The notes under the pieces were generated by a model that ran no database searches, was not told the DNA's origin, and saw only the letters and a list, made by a program, of their open reading frames with translations. Shown in pieces: positions 26,382 to 35,335 of a stretch of DNA of 64,000 nucleotides (position 1 is its first letter; every line of letters begins with the position of its first letter). The DNA is from Pedobacter sp. AJM (GTDB lineage Bacteria > Bacteroidota > Bacteroidia > Sphingobacteriales > Sphingobacteriaceae). Location: positions 62,001-126,000 of the forward strand of contig NZ_NHOT01000005.1 in assembly GCF_002197755.1 (NCBI RefSeq), given 5' to 3'. The position numbers and the translations under genes are program-made.

Positions 26382-28829
26382 TTAATTATTCTCGTTTTTT
26401 TTCTTTTCTCTTTCTTCCTGGCGCTGTTTTCTTTTCAATTCACGTTCTTCTTTTCGGGTTAAGGGAACCGTTTGTACAGGCTGAGCAGGATCCGGATCTT
26501 GTTTCTTCTCTTCTTTTTTCACTTCCTGTTCAGTCGGCGTTACCGGATTAACAGGATCGGCTGTTTCGGGTACATCAAATTGAGTAGAATCTACCGCGGC
26601 AGTATCTACTGAGGTGGTATCTCTTACATATTGCGGGCTCGGACAGTTATAACTTCTGGTAATTTCTACAGTTGCTTTTGGAAATGGTCCGTAAGAATAT
26701 CCACTGGATGGATCTAAATATACTTTTTCCATAAATTTAGCAAAGATTGGCAAAGCTGTTCTCGATCCTTCGCCTTGTTCTCCATTTTTAAAGTGCGCAG
26801 TTCTTTCATCACAACCCACCCAAACACCGGTAACCAAATCCTTTGTTAAACCCATATACCAGGCATCTACATAATCAGATGAAGTACCTGTTTTACCACC
26901 AATCTGGTTGTTCTTTTTAAATAAATCTGGCCACTCCCATAAGGCCTGAGAGGTTCCTCTTGGCTCTTCCATACCACCACGAAACATATACGTCATTAAC
27001 CAGGCAATTTCTTCGGTGAGTACACGCTTTGTTTTTGGCTTAAACTCATCAATCACATTATTATCCTGATCGGTAATTTTTTCAACCAGGATAGGATCAG
27101 TTTTAACCCCTTTATTCATAAAAGTACTGTATGCCTTTACCATTTCATAAACGGTTACATCATTTGAACCTAAGCTCACTGAAGGAACTGATTCCAGGTG
27201 ACTGTCAATGCCGCATTCATGTGCAGACTTAACCACATTATCCCAACCCACTTTTTCCGTCACCTGCGCCGTAATGGTATTCACAGATCTGGCCATCGCC
27301 CAGCGCAGGCTCATGTCTTGATAAGTCACACTGTAATCGGCATTTTTAGGTTCCCAGTATTTGGTTTCTCCCTTATCCTGGTATTTAATTTTAACCGGTT
27401 TATCAGTAAATTTATCACACGGGCTCATGCCTTGCTCTAAAGCAGTCAGGTATGCAAAGGGTTTAAAAGTAGATCCGGCCTGGCGTTTTGCCTGGTTAAC
27501 GTGATCATACTTAAAGAATTTATGGTCAATGCCACCCACCCATACTTTAATTTTCCCACTGGCTGGCTCCATGGTCATCATTCCGGTATTTAAAATCTTT
27601 CCATAATAACGGATCGAATCCAAAGTTGAGAAGGAAGTATCACGATCACCTTTGTAGGTGAAAATCTTCATGCGCTTTTTCTTGTTGAAATAAGCCTTAA
27701 CCGAATCAGGCTGACTGGAGAATTTCTTCATCAGCATGCTGTATACCGGTAAGTTTTTCATGGCCCTTTCCGGATAATCTACTTTATTCTTTTCAGAGTC
27801 ATACCATGGGTCTTCATTTCCCCAAACACTATAAAACCTGCGTTGCAGGGTTTTCATTTGTTCTGCAACAGCTTCTTCCGCATATTTTTGAAGCTTAGAA
27901 TCAATGGTAGTATATATTTTTAACCCATCCTCATATAAATCATATCCATTGTCTGTACACCATTTTTCCAGGTATTTGGCTACTGCGGCCCTCAGGTATG
28001 AATCACCATCACTGCCATCTTCCAGTTCACCTGCCTTTAGTTTAACCGGTTCCTTTGACAATGCTGTTAAGCTATCATTACTTAAGTATTTATACTTGTT
28101 CATTTGCCTTAACACTACATTTCTCCGTTCCAGTGCCCGTTCCGGATTTTTAGTTGGGTTATACATGGTGGTCCCTTTCAGCATGCCCACCAGCATGGCT
28201 GCATCCGTAATCCCCAGGTCTTTGGCATCCTTATCAAAATAGATCCTGCTGGCAGTTTTAATGCCATAAGCATTGTTACCGAACGAAACCGTATTCAGAT
28301 ACATGGTGATGATATCATTTTTAGAGTAATTCGATTCAATCTTAACCGCAGTCATCCATTCTTTCAATTTAAAGATCACGGTCCGGACAACCGGGACTTT
28401 TGCAAGCAGCCCCTGCGATTTATTGTACCTGGTGCGGTAAAGATTTTTCGCCAGCTGCTGGGTGATGGTACTGGCACCACCTTTTTCGCCTAAGCCGATC
28501 ACCGCACGGCCAACCGCCTGTGCATCTACCCCCCAATGCTTATAAAAGCGAACATCTTCCGTGGCCACCAGGGCATTAATCACACTGGGTGCTATTTCAT
28601 TGAAATTGACCGGTGTCCGGTTTTCTTTAAAGTACCTGCCGATGAGTTTACCATCTGCGGTATACAGTTCAGATCCTACACGCAGGGTAGGCATTTTTAT
28701 ATCCTTTGTACTTGGAGAATAACCAAATAGCCATAAAAAATTAAGTTGAAGCGCAGAAAAGAAAATTATTATAAAGAATACAAATATTGCAGAATAACGT
28801 AAGTACTTGTTTTTTATCTCTTTAAACAT
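26382..28829 (-). CDS. Class A penicillin-binding protein (transglycosylase/transpeptidase)
   Basis: The 815-residue bifunctional enzyme polymerises and crosslinks peptidoglycan. One N-terminal membrane segment (residues ~13-35) is followed by the GT51 domain with ALVATEDVRFYKHWG (catalytic Glu91) and GGASTITQQLAKNLYR. The transpeptidase domain has STFK (Ser453), a SVN motif and KTGTSSDYVDAWYMG (~645). The C-terminal ~90 residues are low-complexity Pro/Glu/Lys/Arg, likely unstructured. The gene stands alone, divergent from ppk2. Confidence 0.95.
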   Translation of the reverse strand: MFKEIKNKYLRYSAIFVFFIIIFFSALQLNFLWLFGYSPSTKDIKMPTLRVGSELYTADGKLIGRYFKENRTPVNFNEIAPSVINALVATEDVRFYKHWGVDAQAVGRAVIGLGEKGGASTITQQLAKNLYRTRYNKSQGLLAKVPVVRTVIFKLKEWMTAVKIESNYSKNDIITMYLNTVSFGNNAYGIKTASRIYFDKDAKDLGITDAAMLVGMLKGTTMYNPTKNPERALERRNVVLRQMNKYKYLSNDSLTALSKEPVKLKAGELEDGSDGDSYLRAAVAKYLEKWCTDNGYDLYEDGLKIYTTIDSKLQKYAEEAVAEQMKTLQRRFYSVWGNEDPWYDSEKNKVDYPERAMKNLPVYSMLMKKFSSQPDSVKAYFNKKKRMKIFTYKGDRDTSFSTLDSIRYYGKILNTGMMTMEPASGKIKVWVGGIDHKFFKYDHVNQAKRQAGSTFKPFAYLTALEQGMSPCDKFTDKPVKIKYQDKGETKYWEPKNADYSVTYQDMSLRWAMARSVNTITAQVTEKVGWDNVVKSAHECGIDSHLESVPSVSLGSNDVTVYEMVKAYSTFMNKGVKTDPILVEKITDQDNNVIDEFKPKTKRVLTEEIAWLMTYMFRGGMEEPRGTSQALWEWPDLFKKNNQIGGKTGTSSDYVDAWYMGLTKDLVTGVWVGCDERTAHFKNGEQGEGSRTALPIFAKFMEKVYLDPSSGYSYGPFPKATVEITRSYNCPSPQYVRDTTSVDTAAVDSTQFDVPETADPVNPVTPTEQEVKKEEKKQDPDPAQPVQTVPLTRKEERELKRKQRQEEREKKKNENN

Positions 28830-28972
28830 ATTGGCTAAGATGGTATTTGATAAATGCTATGGGCGTTAAATATAAAAAACTCTATATGCAAATTAACGTT
28901 TTTAATTTACTTATTTTTTAGTTCTATATTTAAAAAAATGGATACACTGAATTATCTTAAACATACATAAGA

Positions 28973-29851
28973 ATGAAAAACGAATTTAAAGCGCTAATTG
29001 TACAGGGAGATAAAAAATTTTCTTTAAAGAAGGTAGAAACCGATTATACAGGCACATTTAATAAAGAAAAGGCAAAAGATGAACTGGTTAAAACTAAAAT
29101 TGAAATCAGCCACCTGCAGGAAAAACTGTATGCAGCCGGCACACACTCCGTTTTAATCATTTTTCAGGCCATGGATGCGGCAGGAAAAGACAGTGCCATT
29201 GCACATGTCATGAGCGGGCTAAATCCTCAGGGCTGCCAGGTATTTAGTTTCAAAGTACCTACCGCTAAAGAATATGAGCATGACTTTTTATGGCGGCATT
29301 ACCTGGCTTTGCCCGAAAGGGGTAGGATTGGGATCCATAACCGCTCTCATTACGAAAATGTACTGGCTTGTAAAGTCCATCCGGAGTATATCCTGAATGA
29401 GAAAATCCCTGGCATGGAAGAGGTGAAAAAAGTAAATAAAGACTTCTGGAAAAAACGTTATGAAAGTATCCGGAATTTCGAGTCACACCTTTGTGCCAAC
29501 GGAACAGTCATCTTGAAATTTTTCTTAAACGTAGGTAAAGCCGAGCAGAAACAACGCTTCCTCGAAAGGATTGAAGACCCGACTAAGAACTGGAAATTTT
29601 CATCCGGCGATATTAAAGAAAGAGGGCACTGGGATGATTACATGTCTGCTTACCAGGAAGCCATTAATGAAACCAGTACGGAAATTGCGCCCTGGCATAT
29701 TATTCCGGCTGATAAAAAATGGTTTGCCCGCTTAGCCATCAGCGAAATCATTTTAGACAAGCTGAAAAAACTACATCTTGATTTCCCAACAGTGAGCGAA
29801 GAAGAAAAAGCTAAATTAGCTGAAACGAAATCGATTTTAATGGCTGAATAG
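28973..29851 (+). CDS. Polyphosphate kinase 2 family protein
   Basis: PPK2 enzymes use polyphosphate to phosphorylate nucleoside mono- or diphosphates. This 292-residue single-domain member carries Walker A FQAMDAAGKDSAI (residues 64-76), the lid/Walker B segment LPERGRIGIHNRSHYENVL (113-131) and the terminal IIPADKKWFARLAISEII, all family-typical. Whether it makes GTP/ATP from diphosphates or acts on AMP cannot be decided. Together with ppk1, ppx and the PpgK-like kinase in this window it gives a full polyphosphate turnover set, although it is not in one operon with them. The following gene is the cobalamin-controlled receptor. Confidence 0.93.
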   Translation: MKNEFKALIVQGDKKFSLKKVETDYTGTFNKEKAKDELVKTKIEISHLQEKLYAAGTHSVLIIFQAMDAAGKDSAIAHVMSGLNPQGCQVFSFKVPTAKEYEHDFLWRHYLALPERGRIGIHNRSHYENVLACKVHPEYILNEKIPGMEEVKKVNKDFWKKRYESIRNFESHLCANGTVILKFFLNVGKAEQKQRFLERIEDPTKNWKFSSGDIKERGHWDDYMSAYQEAINETSTEIAPWHIIPADKKWFARLAISEIILDKLKKLHLDFPTVSEEEKAKLAETKSILMAE

Positions 29852-29924
29852 TGAACTAACCATTGAACACTTATAAGAATTAATCAGCCTCAATTTTACT
29901 GTTTTACGAATAGCTTTATTTTAC

Positions 29925-29932
29925 TACTTTTG
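29925..29932 (+). promoter_or_regulatory. -7 promoter element (TACTTTTG) before the cobalamin riboswitch
   Basis: TACTTTTG fits TAnnTTTG exactly. TTTT at 29902-29905 lies at the -33 position with the usual 19-bp spacing (three of four bases). The predicted start falls just upstream of the riboswitch, as expected for a leader RNA. Confidence 0.6.
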
Positions 29933-29944
29933 CAGCGCTTTTGG

Positions 29945-30102
29945 TTTCCGGCGTTTTGTGCCGGAATTAAAAGGGAATGCAGTGTAATTCTGCAACTGTC
30001 CCGCAGCTGTAAGCTCTGTAACGGTTTTTAATTCTATGCCACTGTTTTTAACTGAATGGGAAGGCTAAATAACCGGGAGTAAGTCAGAAGACCTGCCACA
30101 TG
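29945..30102 (+). ncRNA. Cobalamin (adenosylcobalamin) riboswitch
   Basis: The leader shows the conserved elements of the B12 element in order: the P2/P3 region with GAATGCAGTGTAATTCTGCA, then AACTGTCCCGCAGCTGTAA (29994-30012), and the B12 box AGTCAGAAGACCTGCC (30082-30097). A GGTTTCCGGCGTTTTGTGCCGG hairpin-like start at 29943 is the P1/P2 start. It precedes a BtuB-like receptor gene by ~110 bp, so binding of cobalamin would shut off receptor synthesis. Exact helix ends were not folded. Confidence 0.93.
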
Positions 30103-30211
30103 TATATAATTTCATAGCTTTCGGGGATTGAAGCTAGGATTGGAGTACTTAACGGTTTCGTATTTTCATTTCCTTTTCTATCTGTTGGCTGTGGGCAAAA
30201 CTCACAATCAA

Positions 30212-32089
30212 ATGAACAAAACAAAATTCTTAATTGCAGCAGGCATTGGCCTTGTGCAATTTGGTATTGGCCAAGCCAATGCCCAGGACACCTTAAAACT
30301 AAAGGATGTGGTTATTTCTGCAACTAAAAACGATCAGAAACAATCACAAACAGGTAAAGTGGTCAGCATTATCAGTCGCGAAACTTTAGACCGCAGCAAT
30401 GGCAAATCACTCCCTGAATTAATCAGCGAACAGGCAGGTATCATTGTAGCCGGTTCAGGAAGTAACCCGGGATTAAACAAATCGGTATTTTTCAGAGGGG
30501 CAGGAAGTGCCTATGCGGTAGTGCTGATTGATGGTATCGTGCAGAATGATCCTTCAGGAAACGGCGGTGCCTTTGATTTACGTTTATTTTCCATTGATCA
30601 GATCGATCATATTGAAATTTTAAGAGGTGGCCAGTCTACAATTTACGGTTCTGACGCCATTGCCGGAGTCATCAATATTGTAACCAAAAAAGGTGGCCCC
30701 AAAGGAAATACGGTTTATGGCGTGGCCAGTGCCGGAAGTTATGAAACCTATAAAGGAACGATTGGTTTAAACGGTGCCGTTGACGGGTTTACTTATAATG
30801 TAAATTATACACACCAAAAAAGTGATGGCATCTCAGAAGCGGCTAACCCTGCAGGAAACAATGCTGAATTTGACAAGGATGGTTATAAAACGGATGGTGT
30901 AAGTGCCAATTTCGGAATACAGCTGGATAAACATTTCTCCGTTAATCCTTTTATACGTTATTACAGAGGAAATTACAAAATTGACGAGGGTGCTTTTGCT
31001 GACGGATTAGCCGCAAATAACACCACCCTTAAAAACTTCAGCGGCGGACTGAATACTAAATACGATTTTGGCTCCGGTAAAATTAACCTGAACTACAGCT
31101 ATCAGAACACCTCCAATAATACTTTAAGCAGCTTTAGTGGGTTTCCTTACACCAGCATGGGTTCCGGCAGTATCAGCCTGATTGATTTATTTTACAACCA
31201 GAAGCTGGGTGAGAAATTAAATCTGTTGGCCGGAATCGAAAACAGGGAAATGCATTTAACCTCTGGTGCCAACCGCCCTGAAACTAACATTTTTGCCGCG
31301 TATGGCTCTTTGTTTTTACATGATTTGAGTGTTTTTAACCTGGAAGTTGGCGGACGTTACAATAAACATGAACAATATGGCGAAAACTATACCTATACCA
31401 TTACACCGAGCATCAACATCATCAAAGAAATTAAATTATTCGGAACCGTTTCAACGGCATTTAAAATTCCAACGCTCAATATGCTGTTCGGGCAGTATAG
31501 CGCAAATTTAGACCTGAAACCTGAAAAATCACAGAATTACGAAGCAGGCGCAAACTTCAGCTTTGCCGATGATCAATTTTCTTTACGTGTAGCTGGCTTT
31601 AAAAGAGACTTAACTGATGCCATTATTTATACGCCTGCTCAATACATCAACCAGGAAAGTCAAAAGGTTAAAGGTTTTGAAATTGAACCAGCCGTGAAGG
31701 TCTGGAAACTTGACATCAATGGTTATTATTCCTATGTGGAGGGGAACGAGTTCAATAGCATTAACAGCAAAGTTGAAGACTTCTTGTTCAGAAGACCTAA
31801 ACATACTTTTGGGCTAACAACAGGCATTCAGGCCACTTCAAACCTGTATGTAAATGCTAACTTTAGGTATTTTGGCACCCGTACCGATGGAAATTTCGCC
31901 ACCTATGCGGTAGAGCATTTACCGGGTTATAAATTACTGAGTGCTTATGCTGAATATGCCTTAGCCAAAAGAAGGGTGAAAATTTTCTTTGATGCCAAAA
32001 ACATCTTAAACGAAAAATACAATGAAATTATCGGTTATAACACCTTAGGTTTCAACTTTAATACCGGGGTAACTTTTAATATCCGATAA
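30212..32089 (+). CDS. btuB: BtuB-like TonB-dependent cobalamin receptor
   Basis: The 625-residue outer membrane receptor has a signal peptide (GIGQANAQ, cleavage near 24), a TonB box region (DTLKLKDVVISATK), a plug domain (ILRGGQSTIYGSDAIAGVINIVTKKGG) and a 22-strand-type barrel ending NFNTGVTFNIR. The size and plug type fit BtuB rather than SusC. The B12 riboswitch directly upstream identifies the ligand as cobalamin or a precursor. The start was placed at the ATG at 30212, which gives a proper signal; the in-frame TTG at 30128 lies in the region between riboswitch and gene. Confidence 0.92.
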   Translation: MNKTKFLIAAGIGLVQFGIGQANAQDTLKLKDVVISATKNDQKQSQTGKVVSIISRETLDRSNGKSLPELISEQAGIIVAGSGSNPGLNKSVFFRGAGSAYAVVLIDGIVQNDPSGNGGAFDLRLFSIDQIDHIEILRGGQSTIYGSDAIAGVINIVTKKGGPKGNTVYGVASAGSYETYKGTIGLNGAVDGFTYNVNYTHQKSDGISEAANPAGNNAEFDKDGYKTDGVSANFGIQLDKHFSVNPFIRYYRGNYKIDEGAFADGLAANNTTLKNFSGGLNTKYDFGSGKINLNYSYQNTSNNTLSSFSGFPYTSMGSGSISLIDLFYNQKLGEKLNLLAGIENREMHLTSGANRPETNIFAAYGSLFLHDLSVFNLEVGGRYNKHEQYGENYTYTITPSINIIKEIKLFGTVSTAFKIPTLNMLFGQYSANLDLKPEKSQNYEAGANFSFADDQFSLRVAGFKRDLTDAIIYTPAQYINQESQKVKGFEIEPAVKVWKLDINGYYSYVEGNEFNSINSKVEDFLFRRPKHTFGLTTGIQATSNLYVNANFRYFGTRTDGNFATYAVEHLPGYKLLSAYAEYALAKRRVKIFFDAKNILNEKYNEIIGYNTLGFNFNTGVTFNIR

Positions 32090-32096
32090 GAAAATA

Positions 32097-32104
32097 TAAC
32101 TTTG
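32097..32104 (+). promoter_or_regulatory. Possible internal -7 element (TAACTTTG)
   Basis: TAACTTTG fits TAnnTTTG and TTTT lies 19 bp upstream (32074-32077). It sits 8 bp after the btuB stop and 25 bp before the DUF6580 start, so this gene may also be expressed apart from the riboswitch. It may be chance in AT-rich sequence. Confidence 0.35.
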
Positions 32105-32128
32105 TATTGTTAATTTACCATAAACGAA

Positions 32129-32719
32129 ATGTCTAACTTAAAATTTAATCCCCGCAACGTTATCCTATTGCTCATGATATTGGTCATTACGGCCTTGCGT
32201 TTGCTGATCACCTTTAATTCTGACGCACTTCAGTTTGCCAACTTCTCTTCTATAGGCGCTGTGGCTTTGTTTGGGGGTGCGTACTTTAAAGACCATGTAA
32301 AAGCATTTGCATTTCCATTGCTGAGTTTATTTTTAAGTGATTTCATTTTGGCGAATACGATTTTTAAACAATACAGTAATGGATTTCTTTACGAAGGTTG
32401 GTACTGGACGTACATTGCCTTCGCTTTAATGGTATTGGTTGGCCGTGTATTATTACGTAAAATAAATGCGGTATCCTTACTAGGTTCTACCCTTGCCATT
32501 ACTTTAATTCACTGGATCGTCACCGATTTTGGTGTTTGGTTTAAAAACCCATCCTATACACAAGATGTTGCCGGTTTTTGGTTATGCTTAGAAAGAGCCA
32601 TTCCTTTCGAAATCAGGTTTTTAGAAGGTACATTAATTTATGGCGTGCTTCTTTTTGGTGCCTATGAAATATTAAAATCAAAATTCCCGGTATTAAGATT
32701 ACAAACGCAAAAGTTATAA
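32129..32719 (+). CDS. DUF6580-type membrane protein, putative cobalamin-linked transport component
   Basis: The 196-residue protein has about five to six hydrophobic segments (residues ~10-28, 40-60, 62-76, 88-108, 115-132 and 165-182). The segment FANFSSIGAVALFGGAYF followed by FAFPLLSLFLSDFIL is a recognisable DUF6580 pattern. Its size and topology resemble substrate-binding S components of ECF transporters, but that link is an inference. It follows btuB by 39 bp under the same riboswitch and ends at a strong terminator, so it is likely to take part in cobalamin or cobalamin-precursor movement across the inner membrane. Confidence 0.7.
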   Translation: MSNLKFNPRNVILLLMILVITALRLLITFNSDALQFANFSSIGAVALFGGAYFKDHVKAFAFPLLSLFLSDFILANTIFKQYSNGFLYEGWYWTYIAFALMVLVGRVLLRKINAVSLLGSTLAITLIHWIVTDFGVWFKNPSYTQDVAGFWLCLERAIPFEIRFLEGTLIYGVLLFGAYEILKSKFPVLRLQTQKL

Positions 32720-32740
32720 TTAAACCTATTTTTATTGATA

Positions 32741-32778
32741 AATCCTCTTTTGATTCCGGTCAGAAGAGGATTTTTTTT
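32741..32778 (+). terminator. Rho-independent terminator after the DUF6580 gene
   Basis: AATCCTCTT (32741-32749) pairs with AAGAGGATT (32764-32772) over a 14-nt loop and is followed by a run of T. It ends the riboswitch-btuB-DUF6580 transcript before the BtuF-like gene. Confidence 0.88.
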
Positions 32779-32859
32779 ATCTTTACTTTTCGCTTTTTGA
32801 ATTTTGATCAACTGTAAAAAGCAATTCCATCATCATCCTAACGCTAAACATACTGCACC

Positions 32860-33801
32860 ATGAAAGTTGTTTCTTTTTTACCTGCTGCCACTAAAATGAT
32901 TTATGATATGGGTTTACAGGAGTATCTTTACGGCGTCACCTTCGAGTGTCCGAAAGAAGCTGCTGATCAGCCCAAAATTGTGCGGTGCATCCTGGAAGGT
33001 AAAAATTATACCAGTATCGAGATCGACCGGATTTTTTCGGCGTCCAAAGCCCAGGGCAAAAGTTTGTATTGGGTAGATGATGAGCTGTTAGCAAGCATTG
33101 CACCAGATATTGTGTTCACTCAGGATATCTGTGAGGTCTGTAATATCGATACCGTTTGTACAGAAACAGCAGTGATGAAACTCAGTAAGCAACCTGCGCT
33201 GGTTCCATTATCACCGAACAACCTGCAAGACGTTTATGAATGTGCCATAACCATTGCCAAAGCGCTTGGTAAAGAAGAGGTGGCTTTACATTACCTGGCT
33301 AATCTTCAGCAAAAAACCGATGCCATTCTGGACACCTTAAGGGCAAACAGAGCACCACTGAAAAGGGTGATGCTGATGGAATGGATTGAGCCTGTGTACA
33401 ATTGCGGACATTGGATTCCATTTCAGATTGCAGCTGCAGGTGGCGTGGATATGCTTTCCAACCCGGCGGGAGATTCTATTGTGACCCCCTGGGATAAGAT
33501 CTTAAAATATAATCCTGAAGTTTTGGTTATTGCACCATGTGGTTTTGATATCAATAGAAGTCGGGAAGAAATGGATTTATTAACCTCCAAAAACGGATGG
33601 GAAAACCTCGAAGCTGTAAAACGAAATCAGGTTTACCTTGCTGATTTTGATATGTTCACCCAACCCAGTATAGGTACACTGGTTGAAGGCATTGAGGCTT
33701 TAGCGTGTATGTTTTATCCTGATTTGTTTGTTCCCAATGAACAAATCAGCCGTAAATTCATTAACCTCAGCAGTGCTGTGTTTCTTCATCAGCCAGTTTA
33801 A
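32860..33801 (+). CDS. BtuF-like corrinoid-binding protein without signal peptide
   Basis: The 313-residue protein has the two-lobed type III periplasmic-binding fold of BtuF/FhuD, seen in VVSFLPAATKMIYDMGLQEYL at the start and ILKYNPEVLVIAPCGF plus GIEALACMFYPDLF at the end. Unlike normal BtuF it starts directly with MKVVSFLPAATK: there is no signal peptide or lipobox. It has a Cys cluster, DICEVCNIDTVC (C91, C94, C100), and C30/C43. It therefore probably works in the cytoplasm. The sirtuin gene follows by 8 bp. No BtuC or BtuD gene is in the window. Confidence 0.82.
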   Translation: MKVVSFLPAATKMIYDMGLQEYLYGVTFECPKEAADQPKIVRCILEGKNYTSIEIDRIFSASKAQGKSLYWVDDELLASIAPDIVFTQDICEVCNIDTVCTETAVMKLSKQPALVPLSPNNLQDVYECAITIAKALGKEEVALHYLANLQQKTDAILDTLRANRAPLKRVMLMEWIEPVYNCGHWIPFQIAAAGGVDMLSNPAGDSIVTPWDKILKYNPEVLVIAPCGFDINRSREEMDLLTSKNGWENLEAVKRNQVYLADFDMFTQPSIGTLVEGIEALACMFYPDLFVPNEQISRKFINLSSAVFLHQPV

Positions 33802-33809
33802 ATTTATTT

Positions 33810-34493
33810 ATGAAATTAGTCGTGTTAACGGGAGCAGGGATCAGTGCAGAAAGCGGATTAAAAACCTTCCGGGATAGTGATGGCCTATGGGAAGGATATA
33901 ACATATATGATGTAGCCACACCCGAAGCCTGGAAGCGAAATCCTGAACTGGTACAGCAATTTTATAATGAGCGTAGGCGTCAGGTACTTGCGGCACAGCC
34001 TAACGCCGCTCATTTGGCTTTGGCTGCCTTGGAGCGCCACTATGATGTGGAAATCATTACCCAAAATATCGATGATCTGCATGAAAGGGCAGGTGCGACC
34101 AAAGTGACGCATCTGCATGGCGTGATCACCAGGTCTCAGTCTGATCGGGTACCCCACCTTACGTATCCCATTCGGGGTGTTGAAATAAAAATGGGCGAAC
34201 TTTGTGAACACGGGGCTCAGCTGCGTCCGCATGTGGTATGGTTTGGCGAGCCTGTACCCATGATTGAAGTTGCGGCCGAAATTTGCCGGCAGGCTGATAT
34301 TTTTGTCCTGATTGGAACATCCCTGGCCGTTTATCCAGCAGCCGGATTAATTGATTTTGTTCCTGCCGGTACCACTAAATACATTATTGATCCTAAGATA
34401 CCTGATGTAAGTCGCTATCAAAATGTGGTCACCATTGAGAAAGGTGCCGTAGCAGGAATGAATATGCTTAACGCCATATTAGCCGGTGGATAA
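33810..34493 (+). CDS. cobB: NAD-dependent protein deacylase, sirtuin class III
   Basis: The 227-residue Sir2 protein removes acyl groups from protein lysines with NAD. Its motifs are GAGISAESGLKTFRDSDGLW (7-27), TQNIDDLHERAG (85-95) and the catalytic HLHG (H103). Y52 and R55 in FYNERRR match the Tyr-x-x-Arg pair that gives class III enzymes desuccinylase activity. The zinc-binding cysteines are largely missing: only C132 remains in the usual CxxC region. The neighbourhood, between BtuF-like and DUF71 genes, recalls the CobB sirtuin's ability to stand in for CobT in Salmonella. It overlaps the next gene by 8 bp. Confidence 0.92.
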   Translation: MKLVVLTGAGISAESGLKTFRDSDGLWEGYNIYDVATPEAWKRNPELVQQFYNERRRQVLAAQPNAAHLALAALERHYDVEIITQNIDDLHERAGATKVTHLHGVITRSQSDRVPHLTYPIRGVEIKMGELCEHGAQLRPHVVWFGEPVPMIEVAAEICRQADIFVLIGTSLAVYPAAGLIDFVPAGTTKYIIDPKIPDVSRYQNVVTIEKGAVAGMNMLNAILAGG

Positions 34494-35205
34494 GAAAGTC
34501 TGTATTTTTAACTGGAGTGGTGGCAAAGACAGCACACTGGCCTTGCATTATGCTTTGCAGGATCCTTCCATCGAAATCCGTTACCTGGTGACTACACTAA
34601 CCGAAAAATATAACCGGGTTTCCATGCATGGGGTGAGGGAAGCTTTGCTGATCGCCCAGGCAAAAAGCATTGGTATTCCGCTGTATCAAATTCGCTTAGG
34701 AGAGATGCCGGATATGGAAACCTACGATACCACCATGGCAATTCACCTCAAAAAATTTAAAGGAGAAGGCATTACACATGCTATTTATGGCGATATCTTT
34801 CTGGAAGACCTTCGTACTTACCGTGAAAACAAGCTAAGGGAAGTTGGCCTGCACGCCATCTTTCCACTCTGGAAGAGAAATACAAGCGAGTTGATTGCAG
34901 AATTCTTACAGCTGACCTATAAAACCATCATTGTTTGTACACAAAGCGATCTTGAAAAGATCTGTGGAGCAGTAATCACCGGTAGCTTAATTGATGCACT
35001 TCCGCCAGCCGTTGATCCTTGCGGAGAAAATGGGGAGTTCCACACTTTTGCTTTTGAGGGTCCAATCTTTCACCATAAAATCAGTTTTAGCATTGGAGAT
35101 AAAGTATTCAGAACTTATCCTGTACCAGTGCAGAAAGATGATGCTGCCCACGCATCAAAGGCCAAGCCTACCGTTTCTGGCTTCTGGTATATTGATTTAG
35201 TATAG
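34486..35205 (+). CDS. DUF71/COG2102 PP-loop ATPase, predicted B12-salvage type
   Basis: The 239-residue protein has a PP-loop SGGKDSTLAL (11-20) and the family-specific VDPCGENGEFHTFAFEGP (176-193). Archaeal and eukaryal members (Dph6) amidate diphthine, which bacteria lack. A comparative genomics study of DUF71 defined a separate bacterial subgroup linked to cobalamin salvage, and this gene's place downstream of a B12 riboswitch cluster fits it. The start is a GTG at 34486, overlapping the sirtuin stop by 8 bp; the next in-frame Met lies past the PP-loop, so no other start is possible. Confidence 0.88.
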   Translation: MDKKVCIFNWSGGKDSTLALHYALQDPSIEIRYLVTTLTEKYNRVSMHGVREALLIAQAKSIGIPLYQIRLGEMPDMETYDTTMAIHLKKFKGEGITHAIYGDIFLEDLRTYRENKLREVGLHAIFPLWKRNTSELIAEFLQLTYKTIIVCTQSDLEKICGAVITGSLIDALPPAVDPCGENGEFHTFAFEGPIFHHKISFSIGDKVFRTYPVPVQKDDAAHASKAKPTVSGFWYIDLV

Positions 35206-35335
35206 TAAATTGGTGTATGCAAAATTTTTGGCATCATTTTTTCTTAAGTACTGGTAATTAACTAAATCACACACATCAATGAAACCTGCTTGTATGGTTA
35301 GGGTACCAGAGTAGATTCATTTAAAGGAAAACGTT

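Noticed and set aside
30128..30211. N-terminal extension of btuB from a TTG
   Set aside because: The extension lies in the riboswitch expression region, and the ATG at 30212 gives a normal signal peptide.
33810..34493. cobB as cobyrinic acid a,c-diamide synthase
   Set aside because: The protein is clearly a Sir2 sirtuin; the shared gene name with the cobalamin enzyme is historical. No P-loop or glutamine amidotransferase domain is present.
34486..35205. DUF71 gene as diphthine-ammonia ligase
   Set aside because: Diphthamide on EF-2 is absent from bacteria; the B12 riboswitch context favours the bacterial salvage subgroup.
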